Below are positions 45,101 through 56,855 of a stretch of DNA of 64,000 bases, piece after piece; position 1 is the stretch's first letter; every line of letters begins with the position of its first letter. Source of the DNA: Flabesymbios commensalis (taxonomy: Eukaryota > Annelida > Polychaeta > Terebellida > Flabelligeridae). The stretch lies in NCBI GenBank assembly GCA_964017125.1, contig OZ024903.1, positions 86,502,747 to 86,566,746 of the forward strand, given 5' to 3'. The translations under genes and the position numbers were made by a program. The notes under the pieces are model-generated. The model saw only the letters and a program-made list of their open reading frames with translations, was not told where the DNA came from and did no database searches.

Positions 45101-45785
45101 CTCGACCTCTCCTTACGAATATATTGCAAATGCACTGTGAATGCTTGCAAACGCTTACCAATACCTTACGATTGGCCAACAATCGTTGAGAATGGTTCAA
45201 ATGGGCTTAAGAGTAAATGCTGCGGCTGCGCTGCGAATGTTATGAATGCTTGCGAATGCTTAAAAATAGGCTTGCAAACGTTACAAGCGTAGACTAGGCC
45301 TACTTATGAATGATGCGAATGTCTTACCAAAGTTGCCATTGTCTTACGAATTATGCGAATATTTGATGACGAGGCTGCGATTGGTATAAATACGGAGTGA
45401 ACATGATGCTAGGCTCATTGTTTTCTTGAATTTAACAGTGGTAAAACATTCGCAAGTAATGGAAAATGGCGAACGTCACAAACGCATTGCAAATGCCTTA
45501 CGAACGTTGTAAATGCTTCCGAATGGCTTACCAACGTTACCAATGACTTGCGAATGCTTACGAACATTGACGGCGACTGACTGCATTCGCAACATTTGCT
45601 GAAATTTAGGAGACGCTTCCTAAATTAGCCGATATTCGTAAGCAGGTGGAGAATGACTTGTGAACGTTCCGTATTTGTTATAAATGCTTACACATACTCG
45701 GCGACTGTAGCGAATTTTGAGCGAATGTCAAATCTTTTCACTCGTAAGCACATTCGCAAGCATATTCGCCTATGTGAGAGAGCAG
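44644..45785. mobile_element. Inverted-repeat element rich in GCGAAT motifs, inserted in the LINE
   Basis: Left end CTGCTCTCACACATAAGCGA, right end CATATTCGCCTATGTGAGAG then AGCAG. The inside is packed with CGAATGCTTGCGAATG-like words on both strands. The left end occurs twice because of the tandem duplication; the LINE resumes after 45786 with CATTTGATAAAGTTTCTCAT when read on the minus strand. Noncoding. Target duplication unclear. Confidence 0.82.
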
Positions 45786-45831
45786 TGCGTATGAGAAACT
45801 TTATCAAATGCCTTAATTACTAAAATCATGG

Positions 45832-46514
45832 GGGGTACTGGGATGATTGCTAGTAGTAGTACTTTTTGCCCCCATCTGGGGAGGGTCATTAGGGATCTGT
45901 TCCGTCTGTTGGATGCTGTGTACGGCATTGTACGGAAGCACTAGTCTACAGCAATCATCCAAGGGCAGCTGCAGCCTCCTCGTATCTGGCTATAATCTTC
46001 GGGCGGATTGCGAGTGGCATACCCTGGTTCCTCCGCTCAACAGCGGAGCCAATGCAGCACCCGCATCAGTGCTGGCGCTGATGTAGGCCGTGGTAGCCTT
46101 AAATAACCGGCAATAGCGTGTTTGACATTAGGTCCCTCACGTGGGATGAATGGAGTTACCCAGAGGGAGTGATCCTTCCTATTGTTACTCTGGGGACTAT
46201 CCGACCCGAGGATAGCGGAGCTGCGCGAAATGCCACAGAGTTTCATCATTAAATTGTACAGCGAAACTCAAGTCTCCGGCCGTCTGGGCATGTCTGGGGG
46301 TATATCCTCTAGACATGCCCAGAACCCCTTATCGGGCGAGCGAAGGAAAATGCTCTCAATAACCCACCACTCCTTATCACCCCCACCCTCACATCATCAT
46401 CTGTACATCATTCATCTCATCAATTGACTACAACGTTTTTATCGTATTATAATGTCACTTAAAAGACCTTTTGTGCCGAAAAGTGACGTAAAGGAATGAT
46501 TTACTACTACTACT
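45832..46514 (+). mobile_element. Non-LTR retroelement insertion, (TAC)n tail, 13-bp target duplication
   Basis: The target ACTAAAATCATGG is perfectly duplicated at 45819-45831 and 46515-46527. The inserted 683 bp ends in TTACTACTACTACT, the microsatellite tail of a non-LTR element. Broken frames match no family I recognise. It could be a SINE or a 5'-truncated LINE. Confidence 0.88.
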
Positions 46515-48076
46515 ACTAAAATCATGGACAGCTATGTCTACTTGCTTTTTGCGGTCTAAACTGTCTTATAGCTGAAGTGCCATATTGTTCGTAGCTGCGT
46601 CTCTGTGGAACGCTTGCTTCTGAAACTGTGCTGCCATTTAAAAAGGATATTTTCAGATTCATAATATTGCTGGAAATGACATGCTCCATTATTTTGCAAC
46701 GTATGAACGTGAGCGAGACTCGCCTGTAATTTGAGGGTTTATGTTTTTCCCTTTTTAAATATTGGTACAGTCACGGGGCACTGTTGATGTTTCTAATGAA
46801 TTGTTGAAAATTTCAGCCAACGGCTCAGCCAGGATATTTGCAAAATCAAATAGAATTCTTGGTACAATTTTGTCTGGTCCAGGTGCCTTATGAATTTTGC
46901 TATTTTGTAGTTGTTTCAAAAAACCGGGAACTGTAATTTTGAATTTGTTCATAGAAGGAAAAAGGCTTGGCCCCATGTCTAGCAGACTTCATGTGTTGCT
47001 GGGCCGAATACTGATTTCAATTGGTCATTTAATGCCTTTTCGTATGTCGGATATTAATTTCCCATTTAGGCTACTTTCAGTGGGGAGCATATAGCTGGAT
47101 GCGTCCCTTCTTAATCGTTTCCCCAGGCACCACAATTTTTTATTGCCCTTATCTAAATCTGGATCTATGATGTTTTCCATGTAATTATTGTAACTTTTTC
47201 TTGTTTCTCTTTGCACTGTTCCTTTAAGATCATGAAACATATTTGTATCTTCATCTGATTTACTGTCTCGAATCTTTCGATAAGCTGAAATTATATTCAT
47301 CTTTTTTAATTGTGTCGCTTACCCATGGTAGCCTGTCCTTTTTCTTAATGGTTATAGCTGGTACAAATTTTGCAACTCCTTTCTCTAAAGAACAATTCAT
47401 ATATTGTAACCTGGGTTTTATTTTTATCAAAATCTTCCTTCCATAATTACAGGTATTTTTCAAATTTATCCGTTTCCATTTTGTTATATAGGAGCCTACA
47501 TTTATTTTTGACCTAGTAGTTTATCTGTCCTATAAGCTGATATCGAACTCAGCAAGGATAGCATCATGATCTGAGAGACCTGTCCGCGGGTAACAGCAGA
47601 TATCGTTCTTGAATAATATGTGGTACTGGTAGGCCTAACAGTTCAATTGAGTGATGACACCCATACCAGGAAAGATCCACTGAACGTGAAAACGCTTCGG
47701 CCCTACGAACAAATAAATAATTATAACACAGTGAAACAAGTAGGCCTACTGGGTAGCTTTATTGAATACAGCGGTCATAACTTCACTTACATTTTTTTTG
47801 CAGTAGACATAACATCTCCAGGCTAATTTTCTCGACGGGTCTCAGAGGGAATATTTCATTTAGTTACTCCGAGTCTGCAGTCACACCCCACACACATTGC
47901 TGCCTGTTGGGATGACTATGGTATAACGTAGGCACCGACTCCCAATAGAAGATAATTAAGTCCAGTTTAAAAATCCATGCAACCTGGGTTGATTTTCTCC
48001 TCAACCGCGAATGTGTGTAGGCCCTATTTCTTTAACATTATGTTCATTTTCTATCAACTACACCTCTATTATTTCA

Positions 48077-48199
48077 CCCAGTAAACACAAGACACTGGGC
48101 ATAGGCTTATGCTGGTTCAATGTTGGGCCTCCATTTCAACAGTTTTCAATGGTAGCCCAGCATAGTTCTACAACAGGATCAATGTATCGTGTTTACTGG
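48077..48199. mobile_element. Palindromic short element
   Basis: Left CCCAGTAAACACAAGACACT, right AATGTATCGTGTTTACTGG, with TGCTGGTTCAATGTTGGGCC pairing to GGTAGCCCAGCATAGTT. Confidence 0.85.
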
Positions 48200-49013
48200 A
48201 CAAATTGTACAACTTACCATCAGCAAAACTATAAGTATAGAAAACATGGCCTAGTTCTAAAGTTCAGCCATATATGTAGGGGCCTGTGTGGCCTTCCGAA
48301 ACTGTTTTTATGGTAGGCATATGACCTATGGACCTATGGACGTGGCTCAATCATCGGCGCCTGTCTCAAAGAACACTCTAGTCTAGTATACACTCTTTGC
48401 GTAGGCCATGATGAAATATGGCCAGAACAAATGACCCTAATCAAAACTGGGTGTACTCAGTCGCTCTTCAATGGGTGACATAGATATTACATAATGTTTA
48501 AATTAGGCCTTTATAGGGATCGGAATGCTAAATACGATGGTATCCACTGATATTCACCACCTAAGAGGCTTATAGGATCAATATGTTCCATGTCTTTCAA
48601 CGATTCCGGTCCTGAATTCTCGGATAAGTAGGTCTAATCTTACGCATACTGATCATCCACTGCAGCGATCTGCAGAAAGGAAAGGTCAAACAAAAAGTAC
48701 CGGTAAGCCCACACAAAATGTGTGTAAAATTTCCAGCTTCAAAGAAAAGAAACCACAATGAACAGCTGTAGTCATTCTCTTCATTTTCGAATAATCCTTT
48801 AAAATTTGCTACCCGGCCGGCCATTAGAAGCTGTCTCCCGATACGGGCTCGCGATTCACAGCTTCAAGTGAGTGAAAATTATTCCAAATTGTAAATATTT
48901 TCAATTTTACTGTTAAGAGACACATTTCACTTTAAGAAATCATCAATTATAATTGTGCTTTCCGCTCAAAATGCCAATAAATATGATTAGAGACGTTGTT
49001 GGCGTTCGAAGTG

Positions 49014-49457
49014 TTAACCCTTAAAGCGCTACATTAAAAATATAAATTTACACCCACTCGAAGTTGTGTGTCACTCAAGTGGAATGAAATTACTCATATT
49101 CATTGGTTTAATATGAAACCACCTTAACCCTTTAACCGCCAAATTTTTTCAATTTAAATTTTCACCCACTTGAAGTTGCGTCTCGCTGACGCGATCCACA
49201 ACTCCAAGTGGGTGAAAATTATTCAGTTTTGACAAAATGGAGGTCAACTGTTCTCAGATATTGCTGATTGATGTCACATTTTATCTTTGTCTATGTATGT
49301 TTAAAAGGTGGTACTTAATGTGCTAATAAAAAACGAAAACCCGAATATATGCGGCACCGGTGGTTAAAGGGTTGAACAAACATTTCGTTCCCAGTAAGTG
49401 ATTTGATCTGGTAATTAAATGGATTAGGAACGACTATAGTCGCGCTCAGCAGGTTAA
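49014..49457. mobile_element. TTAA-type element (outer), split by another TTAA-type element
   Basis: Starts TTAA-CCCTTAAAGCGCTAC and ends CGCGCTCAGCAGG-TTAA. Text ACTCATATTCATTGGTTTAA on one side of the insert and CAAACATTTCG on the other are contiguous in the copies at 7061 and 9416, so removing 49124-49375 with one TTAA rebuilds the family sequence. Confidence 0.7.
49124..49375. mobile_element. TTAA-type hairpin element (inner), AACCGCCAAAT family
   Basis: TTAA-CCCTTTAACCGCCAAATT and CCGGTGGTTAAAGGG-TTGA. The hairpin at about 49168-49212 pairs CCCACTTGAAGTTGCGTCTC with the complement ending TCCAAGTGGGTG. Matches 59769-60033. Confidence 0.88.
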
Positions 49458-49695
49458 GGGTTAGATATGAATCCTGGTCGATCTTTGCAACTAATCCTGT
49501 GAACCCTGGTCAGAGGTCATAGACAACTATTAAACCTTGTCCTGTTAGTCACGTATAAATAGTTATATACAGTATCAAACAAGTTTCTGACCAAATTAAA
49601 CATCGCTGATATAGATGATTATAGTTACTGATAGATGTTCAGTTAATCAAATAATTAAATATGGGATAATTATGTCTATTTTTCATATAAAGATA

Positions 49696-49759
49696 AATTT
49701 TTCGTCATTTGAAGATGGAAATTGCGTTAGCAATTCCAGCTTCAAATGAATGAAAAATA
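49696..49759. repeat. Hairpin element, GAAGCTGGAAATTGC family
   Basis: TTTTTCGTCATTTGAAGATG pairs with AGCTTCAAATGAATGAAAAA. The flanks TGTTCAGTTAATCAAATAAT and AGAAGGGTTAA match the copy at 1-205, so the whole element spans about 49630-49790. Confidence 0.8.
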
Positions 49760-49961
49760 GAAGCAAGCAATTTATCAGCAGAAGGGTTAAGGCATTCACT
49801 GCAACTACTGGTGGTGAACCCAGCTGTCAATGCTGTTTCGCACCAAGGAAGCTGGGTCGTTTTGCTTCACTGAGCCATAGCTAGTATTTATGAGGCGGAC
49901 CACACTCCCGTGGACGTTGCTCATGCTGCGCATGCGGGTGGAACCACAATGTGTACACAAA

Positions 49962-50068
49962 TCATGATGACTCACCTTTAATCAGTGTTGACCCAATATT
50001 GTTCTAATTTTGTAACAGCGTCGTAAACGGTGGACACGGGGTCCGTGACTTGTACAGTGTTTGCTGGG
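49962..50068. mobile_element. Palindromic short element, right part clear
   Basis: AGTGTTGACCCAATATTGTT, GCGTCGTAAACGGTGG and the end GTACAGTGTTTGCTGGG fit the family; the left terminus is degraded. Confidence 0.55.
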
Positions 50069-50865
50069 AGTGGAGGTGGGCTCTGTCACTGTTTCGCATC
50101 TACCAAAATCAGTGCTTGTCAAAGGTAGCCCACCAAGAAGAGGCGAGAATTAGGCCTACACCAATTGTCTATGTCTGACAACATCAAACATGCAATGAGA
50201 AGAAACTGTTCCAAGATTTACTATCCCCCTCGATACAATTGTTTTAATAGTCTATGTTAATTTACTATCTAGGCCTACTGCGCAAACTTTAACTTGTATC
50301 GCTACAATAAGAGCTATTGTTCAAACGAAGGAACAGCTTTTTGGGAAAGCATATTCTCAATCCAATAATAATTATTTATCCTTCAGTTTTTTTTATCCAA
50401 TGGGAAACCATTAAAAAATATATATAGGCCCCAAGTAGGCCTAAATCCGTCAAAATCAAAATGGCTCAAAAATAGGAAAATCTCATTATCGACACCTTTT
50501 ACCTTTGCATTAACTGTTTGAACGCTAATGACACTACATAATCATTTCAACCATTCTATCAGCGCTTCATTTTTTAAAAAATAATTCATCCAGGTGAAGT
50601 TGGCGAGATACAATGAGGTGAGCTAACATCGCACACACAGTCAACTCTCACAGTTTTATGAAGAACTAGCCCCCCCCCCCCCAAAAAAAAAAATCATCTA
50701 ATTATATTTGCATAGCCTTACGCACTGCACGTGAAAACGGATTATAGGCCTACACACCATAAAGGATGGATATGATTCAATAGTCTATTAATCAAGTTGA
50801 ATAATCTTGGATTAGTGGCAGGTGTTGCATCACGCTCTTCGCTATAATAGGCCTACAACTCATTT

Positions 50866-51183
50866 GGGCGGGGGCCCTAGGGTGGTGGTTAGCACCGCTG
50901 CCTTTCACGCCAGAGTTCGGGGCTCGGTTCCCGGTCTCGGCGGTTTGAAAGAAACAAAAATTGTTTCTTCCCCATCCACGTGTGAAAGTCAGTATTGTGG
51001 GGAGCCTCCGTGATCGAGAGGTATCGTGCTCGGCCTCAGACCGCCAAGGCCCGAATTTCGAATCCTGTGTCTGGAGGACAGTGTCATCTCGATCATCTCA
51101 CCATCCTCAGGCGGTTCTCCTGGCCCAGTTTAGCCTATATGTGCACAAAGGTGGGCTAAAGCCCGATTCATTTCATTTTACAT
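50866..51183 (+). mobile_element. SINE with two tRNA-like halves, copy 3 (most complete)
   Basis: 9-bp target duplication AACTCATTT at 50857-50865 and 51184-51192. First half: GGTGGTTAGCACCGCTGCC then GGGCTCGGTTCCCGG. Second half (about 51003-51078): CCTCCGTGATCGAGAGGTAT, CGAATTTCGAATCCTGTGTC and GGAGG, where CCTCC/GGAGG could pair like an acceptor stem. The tail is GATTCATTTCATTTTA. The 92- and 74-codon frames across it are meaningless. Confidence 0.93.
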
Positions 51184-51449
51184 AACTCATTTCACGCAAA
51201 CTACTGTGGCTCTTTGGCTCAAACATGCACCTGTAATAGGACATATAGTTCTAACAAGACTACATAAGTCCAGGAGCTCCCGCTCCGAATTAGAATTTGA
51301 TTTAAGCAATTTTGTATAGGGTTATTAATGTAGTCCTAGTCAAAAATCAAGACGCAAGACAACTAGGTCTAAGAAGCCCAGTCTAAGAGTAAGATAAGAA
51401 CTAGAAAGTCTGTCAGAGATTGCAAACCTCCATTGAAATTAATGATCCT

Positions 51450-53118
51450 AATCAGTATCCCAGTAATGGTCTACCTATCTGGCATGGTTTACCCGATATC
51501 AGGCCAATCGAGTTAACTAATAGCTGATTTACGGTCATTTTGAATTCGATATAAATTAGTTAAAAACTTAGGGTGCATCCTCCCCCGAAACCTCAAATTT
51601 TGTTTTATAGTAATGAACTAACATCTAACACAGTTTGCAAAATATTGGGCATGTGAAAGTAAATAAAGGCCGATAGGGGGCCATTTTGAATTTGATCGAG
51701 TCAGAATTTTTCAAGATGCATCCTCAGCTGAAATCTCACATTTCATTCTATAGTAATCGTCTAGCTATCTAGCATGGTTTACCAAATATCGGCCATGTGA
51801 AAGTGAATAATGGCCGATAGGAGGCCATTTTGAATTTGATCAAGTCAAAATTTTTCAAGATGCATCCTCTCCTGAAATCTCACATTTTGTTTTATAGTAA
51901 TGGTCTAGCCATCTAGTACGGTTACTAAAAACCGGCTATGTGAAAGTGAATAATGGCCGATAGGCGGCCATTTTGAATTTGATCGAGTCAATTTTTTTCA
52001 AGATGCATCCTCTCTTGTAATCTCACATTTTGTTTTATAGTAATGGTCCAGCTATCTAACACGGTTTACCAAATATCAGCAATGTGAAAGTAAATAGTGG
52101 CCGATAGGCGGCCAGTTTGAATTCGATTGAGTCGAAAGTTTTTAAAAGGCATCCTCTCTCGAAACGTCACATTTTGTTTTATAGTAATGGTCTAGCTATC
52201 TAGCACGGTTTACCTGATATCAGACCTATCGAGGTAAATAATGCTGATTGTCAGCCATTTTGAATTCGTAAGTTAAAAATTTTCAGGGTGCATCCTCCCC
52301 CGAAAACTCACACTTTGTTTTATAGTAATCAGGTAATGGTCTAGCCATCTATCACGGTTTACCAAATATCAGCCATGTGAAAATGAATAATGGCCGAAAA
52401 GGCGGCCATTTTAAATTTGATCAAGTCAATTTTTTTCAAGATGCATCCTCATCTGAAATGTCACATTTCGTTTTACAGTAATGGTCTAGCCATCTAGCAC
52501 GGTTGCCCAAATAACGGCCATGTGAAAGTGAATAATGGCCGATAAGCGGCCATTTTGAATTTTATCGAGTCGAATTTTTTCAAGATGCATCCTCTCCTGA
52601 AATCACACATTTTGTTTTATAGTAATGGTCTAGCCATCTAGCACGGTTTACCAAATAACGGCCATGTGAAAGTGAATAATGGCTGATTGGCGGCCATTTT
52701 GAACTTTGACAAAATGAATTTTTTCAAAATACATCCTCTCCTGAAGCCTTACAATTTGTTTTATAGTAATGGTGTAGATATCTTGAGCGGTTTTCATGAT
52801 ATTCCACAATATCAGGCCTGTCGAGGTGAATAATGGCTGATAGGCGGCCATTTTGAATTTTATCAACTTCAAATTTTTCAGGATGCATCCCCTCCTGAAA
52901 CCTTACAATTTATTTGATATTAATGGTGTAGCTATCTTGCGCGGTTTTCATGATATTCCGCAATATCAGGCCTGTCGAGGTGAATAATGGCCGATAGGCG
53001 GCCATTTTTAATTTTATCGACTTGAAATTTTCCAAGATGCATCCTCTCCTGAAACCTCACAATTTGTTTTATAGTAATGGTGTAGCTATCTTGAGCGGTT
53101 TTCATGATATTCCGCAAA
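51450..53118. repeat. Tandem array of about eleven ~145-155-bp units
   Basis: Each unit repeats GATGCATCCTCTCCTGAAAT, TTTTGTTTTATAGTAATGGT, CTATCTAGCACGGTTTACC and GGCGGCCATTTTGAATTTGA. Unit starts fall near 51568, 51716, 51859, 52003, 52148, 52288, 52440, 52585, 52730, 52879 and 53034. Two subtypes mix: one with GCCATGTGAAAGTGAATAAT, one with CAGGCCTGTCGAGGTGAATA. Minus-strand frames (KIKNGRLSAIIH) are array by-products. Confidence 0.95.
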
Positions 53119-53124
53119 ATCTTT

Positions 53125-53470
53125 CAGTCGGATTTACCGATGTTATAAATTAGGTCAAAGTGCTGGGTCAACTTTAAGGTCAAGGTCCAAAAACCTGAAA
53201 AGGCACAACTAGGGACCTTAGAGAACATGTATGTGCAATATGACTGTCATCGGCCCAGTACTTTTCGAGATCTGCTCCGGAAACGAAGTGCGCGGCAAAA
53301 CGTCTAAATAGGTCATAGTTCTGAGCCAGAAGTAGGTCCATGTTCAAATACCCCAAAAGGCACAACTAGACCCCCTAGGGGTGTTGTGTGTAAAATTTGA
53401 AGACAATCGGACAAGTACTTTCAGAGATATGCTCCGGAAACGAATTGTTTACGGACGGCCCAACGGCCCA
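53125..53470. repeat. Two-unit repeat next to the array (AAAGGCACAACTAG)
   Basis: AAAGGCACAACTAG and GATMTGCTCCGGAAACGAA occur twice about 150-160 bp apart, ending GACGGCCCAACGGCCCAACG. Probably the flank of the unit from which the array arose. Confidence 0.8.
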
Positions 53471-53996
53471 ACGCCGTCACATCATCATTTTCTCCTCTGC
53501 AACCTTGCGTATTGAATTCAGATTAAAAATATTTTAACCCGTCCATTAGCCACCTGGAAGTAACCCACATACCAAAAATTGTTATCCTAGCTTATTTTCT
53601 CACAAAGTTATAGGCAAAAGAAGAGGCCAAAAAAAACGGAGGTAGAATCCATAGCTCCCTTCGCTCACCTACGGTGACGGCGGGAGCTAATAATACCAGG
53701 GTGACGACAGTGGAGGACTGGAGGTTTTGACATGGGAGAGAACACCCGATCATTGAACCAAACCAGGGCCAAAGAACAACCAATAACTGAAAAAGATCGA
53801 AATATAATAATATAAAATAGTCATCACTTGATGGCAGGACCCAAATGATAATTATAAAATAATCATCACATGATGGCAGGACAACTCAGCTAGTAGTTAC
53901 TTTTCATCAACACAACCAATTTCAACAATAATAATTTATTGTCTGTTTGTGTGACCTTGCAATTATGTCAAGGTCTTGACCACAAGATTAGCGTCA

Positions 53997-54228
53997 TGTA
54001 CATGTGGATAAAGAATGAATGCCCTTATGGAGACGTTATTAAGTTATCACACATACAACAGATTTTGTTCCTATGCCCTGGTGACCCTGAAATTAGTTCA
54101 AAGTCACATAATATCGAACCTGACCTTAATATTAGTGTACTGCATGTGGATAAAGAATGAATGCCCTTATGGAGACGTTATTAAGTTATCACACATACAA
54201 CAGATTTTGTTCCTATGCCCTGGTGACA
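53997..54228. repeat. Tandem duplication, about 147-bp unit
   Basis: GTGGATAAAGAATGAATGCC through TTCCTATGCCCTGGTGAC occurs twice (about 54004-54086 and 54149-54228), separated by a diverged spacer. Confidence 0.92.
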
Positions 54229-54829
54229 GCCTTAAGGAGAGAGGTAAATAAGGTTAATTATACAGAACGACAGCCAAATCAGCATAATTAAAGGCACTAA
54301 GTTTTCATTACAGTGTCAAGCTGTAAATAAGAGTAATGCACAAGGTAAAATTATTACAGCAAATATGATGAGTTGGCCAATTGTATATTAATTTATTTCA
54401 TGTATGTAATTTTCAAGGATTGGTCAATAACAATATACAGAAAAAATTTCAGCCACTTGAAGTTGTGTCTCGCAGAAACTCTTGCAAGTCGAGCTGTACA
54501 GTGACATTCAGCAGATTATTATTCATTGTTAACCCGTATGTAGTTATGGTTTTATGGTTAAATCTAGTCTGCTACAGGTATATTCATTTTAACAGACTCT
54601 AGCACTAGCACATGGTTTATCATGCTTGACCTGTTAACCAAGGCCAACCATGATCACATTTCACTGGGGTATGCGTGTCCTAACACGTTACTTTGCGCCA
54701 CGGATTCAGAAATCATCATTTAATTTTTAGCTGCTCCATGACAATAAGTTAAATTTATAGCCTTAATAGCCAAACAAAAATAAAAGAACAACATCTTTAA
54801 TAGAACCAGAGTGTCAATAACACAGAAGT

Positions 54830-55262
54830 TCATCCTTAATTAGGGCAAGTTGATTACTAATTAAAATTTCTGAAATCCGTGAGGCAGTACTATGCCCATG
54901 CACGAGCTTTTTCAAATCAACTAAACAAAATTGAAATTGGATAAGAATTGAGGAAGGGAAGCATTTCTTGTGAATTGTGGACAGAGTGAGGAAGTTTAAT
55001 GCACAGGCACAAGCTCTTTCAAACAAATCAAACAGAATTAAAATCGGTAAAAAATAAGGGAGGGGAAGCATTTCTTGTGAATTGTGGATTTTGCTAATTC
55101 GGTCTTAATTAGGCCGTAAGTTAATTAATAAATAAAATTTCTCAAATCCGTGAGGAAGTTCTATGCACAGGCCATAGCTCTTTTAAACGAACACGACAAA
55201 ATTGAAATCAGGTGAGAATTGACGGAGTAGAAGCATTTCTTGTGAAATGTGGAGACGACAGA
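54830..55262. repeat. Diverged tandem repeat, three units
   Basis: GGGAAGCATTTCTTGTGAATTGTGG-like text occurs three times, each preceded by CARGCNNNAGCTCTTTCAAA and AAATTGAAAT. It ends GACGACAGACAACAGACGAT then GGCATAAGCTCATCTT. Confidence 0.85.
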
Positions 55263-55319
55263 CAACAGACGATGGCATAAGCTCATCTTAGGCCTAAAGG
55301 CCGCATGAGCTGATAAAAA

Positions 55320-56850
55320 ATGTGTGATTGCAGGCACACGTGTCATGAAGCATTGTTTCATTCAGCGAAATTTAATTATACATAACGCTTGTTTGGGAGC
55401 ATTCGACTCAGATGTTTAACATTTTCAACCCACCCATAGTATAAACACACTCAACAAATCTGAGAATGCTTGGGGAAAATCAGTAGCTTTTTTTGCAGTC
55501 CTGTGTAATGTCCCTTCCAGTAATGTGAAACAAGTTATAAAAGTGGTGGACAGACAGAAGGACGCACGCGCAGCATGAAAACAATACACAGCAACCAAAC
55601 TAAGGAAAAGGTCTAAAAAAGTAGTGCAAATCAGATGTAAATAAGCTTTATAAAATATGTCACCCATGCCACTGGCAGCTCCGATAATTATACAGGATGG
55701 TAATATCCAAAGGAGCACATTACAGTGAAAGTAAACAAGACACGAACAAACATACTTTATTTTTTATATTTTTAATTAAAATTTGTCTTCAACCATTACT
55801 ATGTTCATACGTCCATCACATGGTCAGTGACATTGATAATGTTAAGGCTTGACCGCCAGCGATTGTTGCTGGCCTTCCTTTATATTAACAATGCATCACT
55901 CTACTTTTTACTATGCATACTTCAATATACAAATTACATATGTACAATAATTGGATGTTGGCCACACCACGGCCAATGTTGTTATCCCTGTAACTAAGGC
56001 TTGACTGTTTCAGAATACTGATCATCCCTTTGGAACCTAAGTGCTGCATCTCCCCCCTCACCAGAGTGGAGGATGCAACACTTAGGTTGAAGAAGACAAC
56101 ACAATTCAAACTATAGGCTAAGTGGTCGTAGCAGACTATTTTTCCTTTTTTCTGATGTATACTATGTGCAAGACCACAAAAAAAACCTTGGACTTAAAGC
56201 ATTGTAACTGTCATTCAAAAGAGTGTCACTCAAGACACTTTAACTACAAAGGGCGATCTCCCTCAAGTCAATCAGCCACACAACTAGATCATTGGTAGAA
56301 AAGCAAATTATCTGCAGACCATAAAATTATCTCTATTATTTGTCCCCTGTGTGTGCCAAATTATTCTTATCAATTTTGCCACTATTCATATAATGTAGGA
56401 CTCGAACGACATTTAAAGAAAATAAGGAGTATTAATAAACCAAGCATTGCGTTAAATTCAAGAATTTGGAATAAATTTTAAGTACTTCTGTATTGATTGG
56501 CTGGTCAGAGTTTGTCAACTGTAATCTCATATGTAACATAACATCTACATTTGATCTTGTTGCACAATAGAATATGGGGTACTACAATTTAAAACAAAAT
56601 TTAAATGAGTGATGGCAATAATCATTTAAATTTATCATCAACGTGACATCAAAGGGCGGAATCTGCCACTTTGTAAAATTGCAAATACAGCCCTTTAATA
56701 CCAAGGTGGCGACTTAAAAGAGTCAATGTTCGATCATTTCTTTTGTTACCAGTGTCTCAAATGCAAACTGGATGCAATGAGAATGTGAAACAAACCACAC
56801 ACATAAATACTAACATTTTTAATTTAAAATTGTCCCCATGACATATCTGC
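55320..56850. other. Noncoding stretch, nothing recognised
   Basis: AT-rich, unique-looking sequence. The 97-codon minus-strand frame at 55425-55718 has no domain, no splice context and no neighbour support. No RNA gene seen. Confidence 0.5.
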
Positions 56851-56855
56851 TACTA

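Larger units (their letters stand above)
44099..47610 (-). mobile_element. CR1/jockey-like LINE, broken and split by two insertions
   Basis: Going down the minus strand: end of endonuclease (LSDHDAILAEFDIS, about 47590-47540), linker (KKKDRLPWVSDTIKK), start of RT (SKIHKAPGPDKIVPRILFDF, about 46890), motif A (VDIAVHDFS then FDKVSH, about 46560-45790), YYGIRG (about 44960), motif B GVQQGSVL and INDLP, and a C-terminal end QRFEMVQRRAAIFVMRRYHK (44250-44180). Several frame breaks. Two foreign elements and a tandem duplication interrupt it. Confidence 0.88.

Noticed and set aside
50866-51085. tRNA genes
   Set aside because: The tRNA-like stretches lack proper cloverleaf arms and lie in a repeated element with target duplications, so they are SINE parts.
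52648-53117. Similar frames of 74 and 61 codons that recur
   Set aside because: They follow the period of the tandem array and occur on its minus strand only because of the unit sequence.
51450-53118. CRISPR-like array
   Set aside because: Units of about 150 bp vary along their whole length, without short identical repeats and unique spacers, in animal DNA.
55425-55718. Minus-strand 97-codon hydrophobic frame
   Set aside because: It resembles a membrane protein only through T-rich composition; no family match or exon structure.
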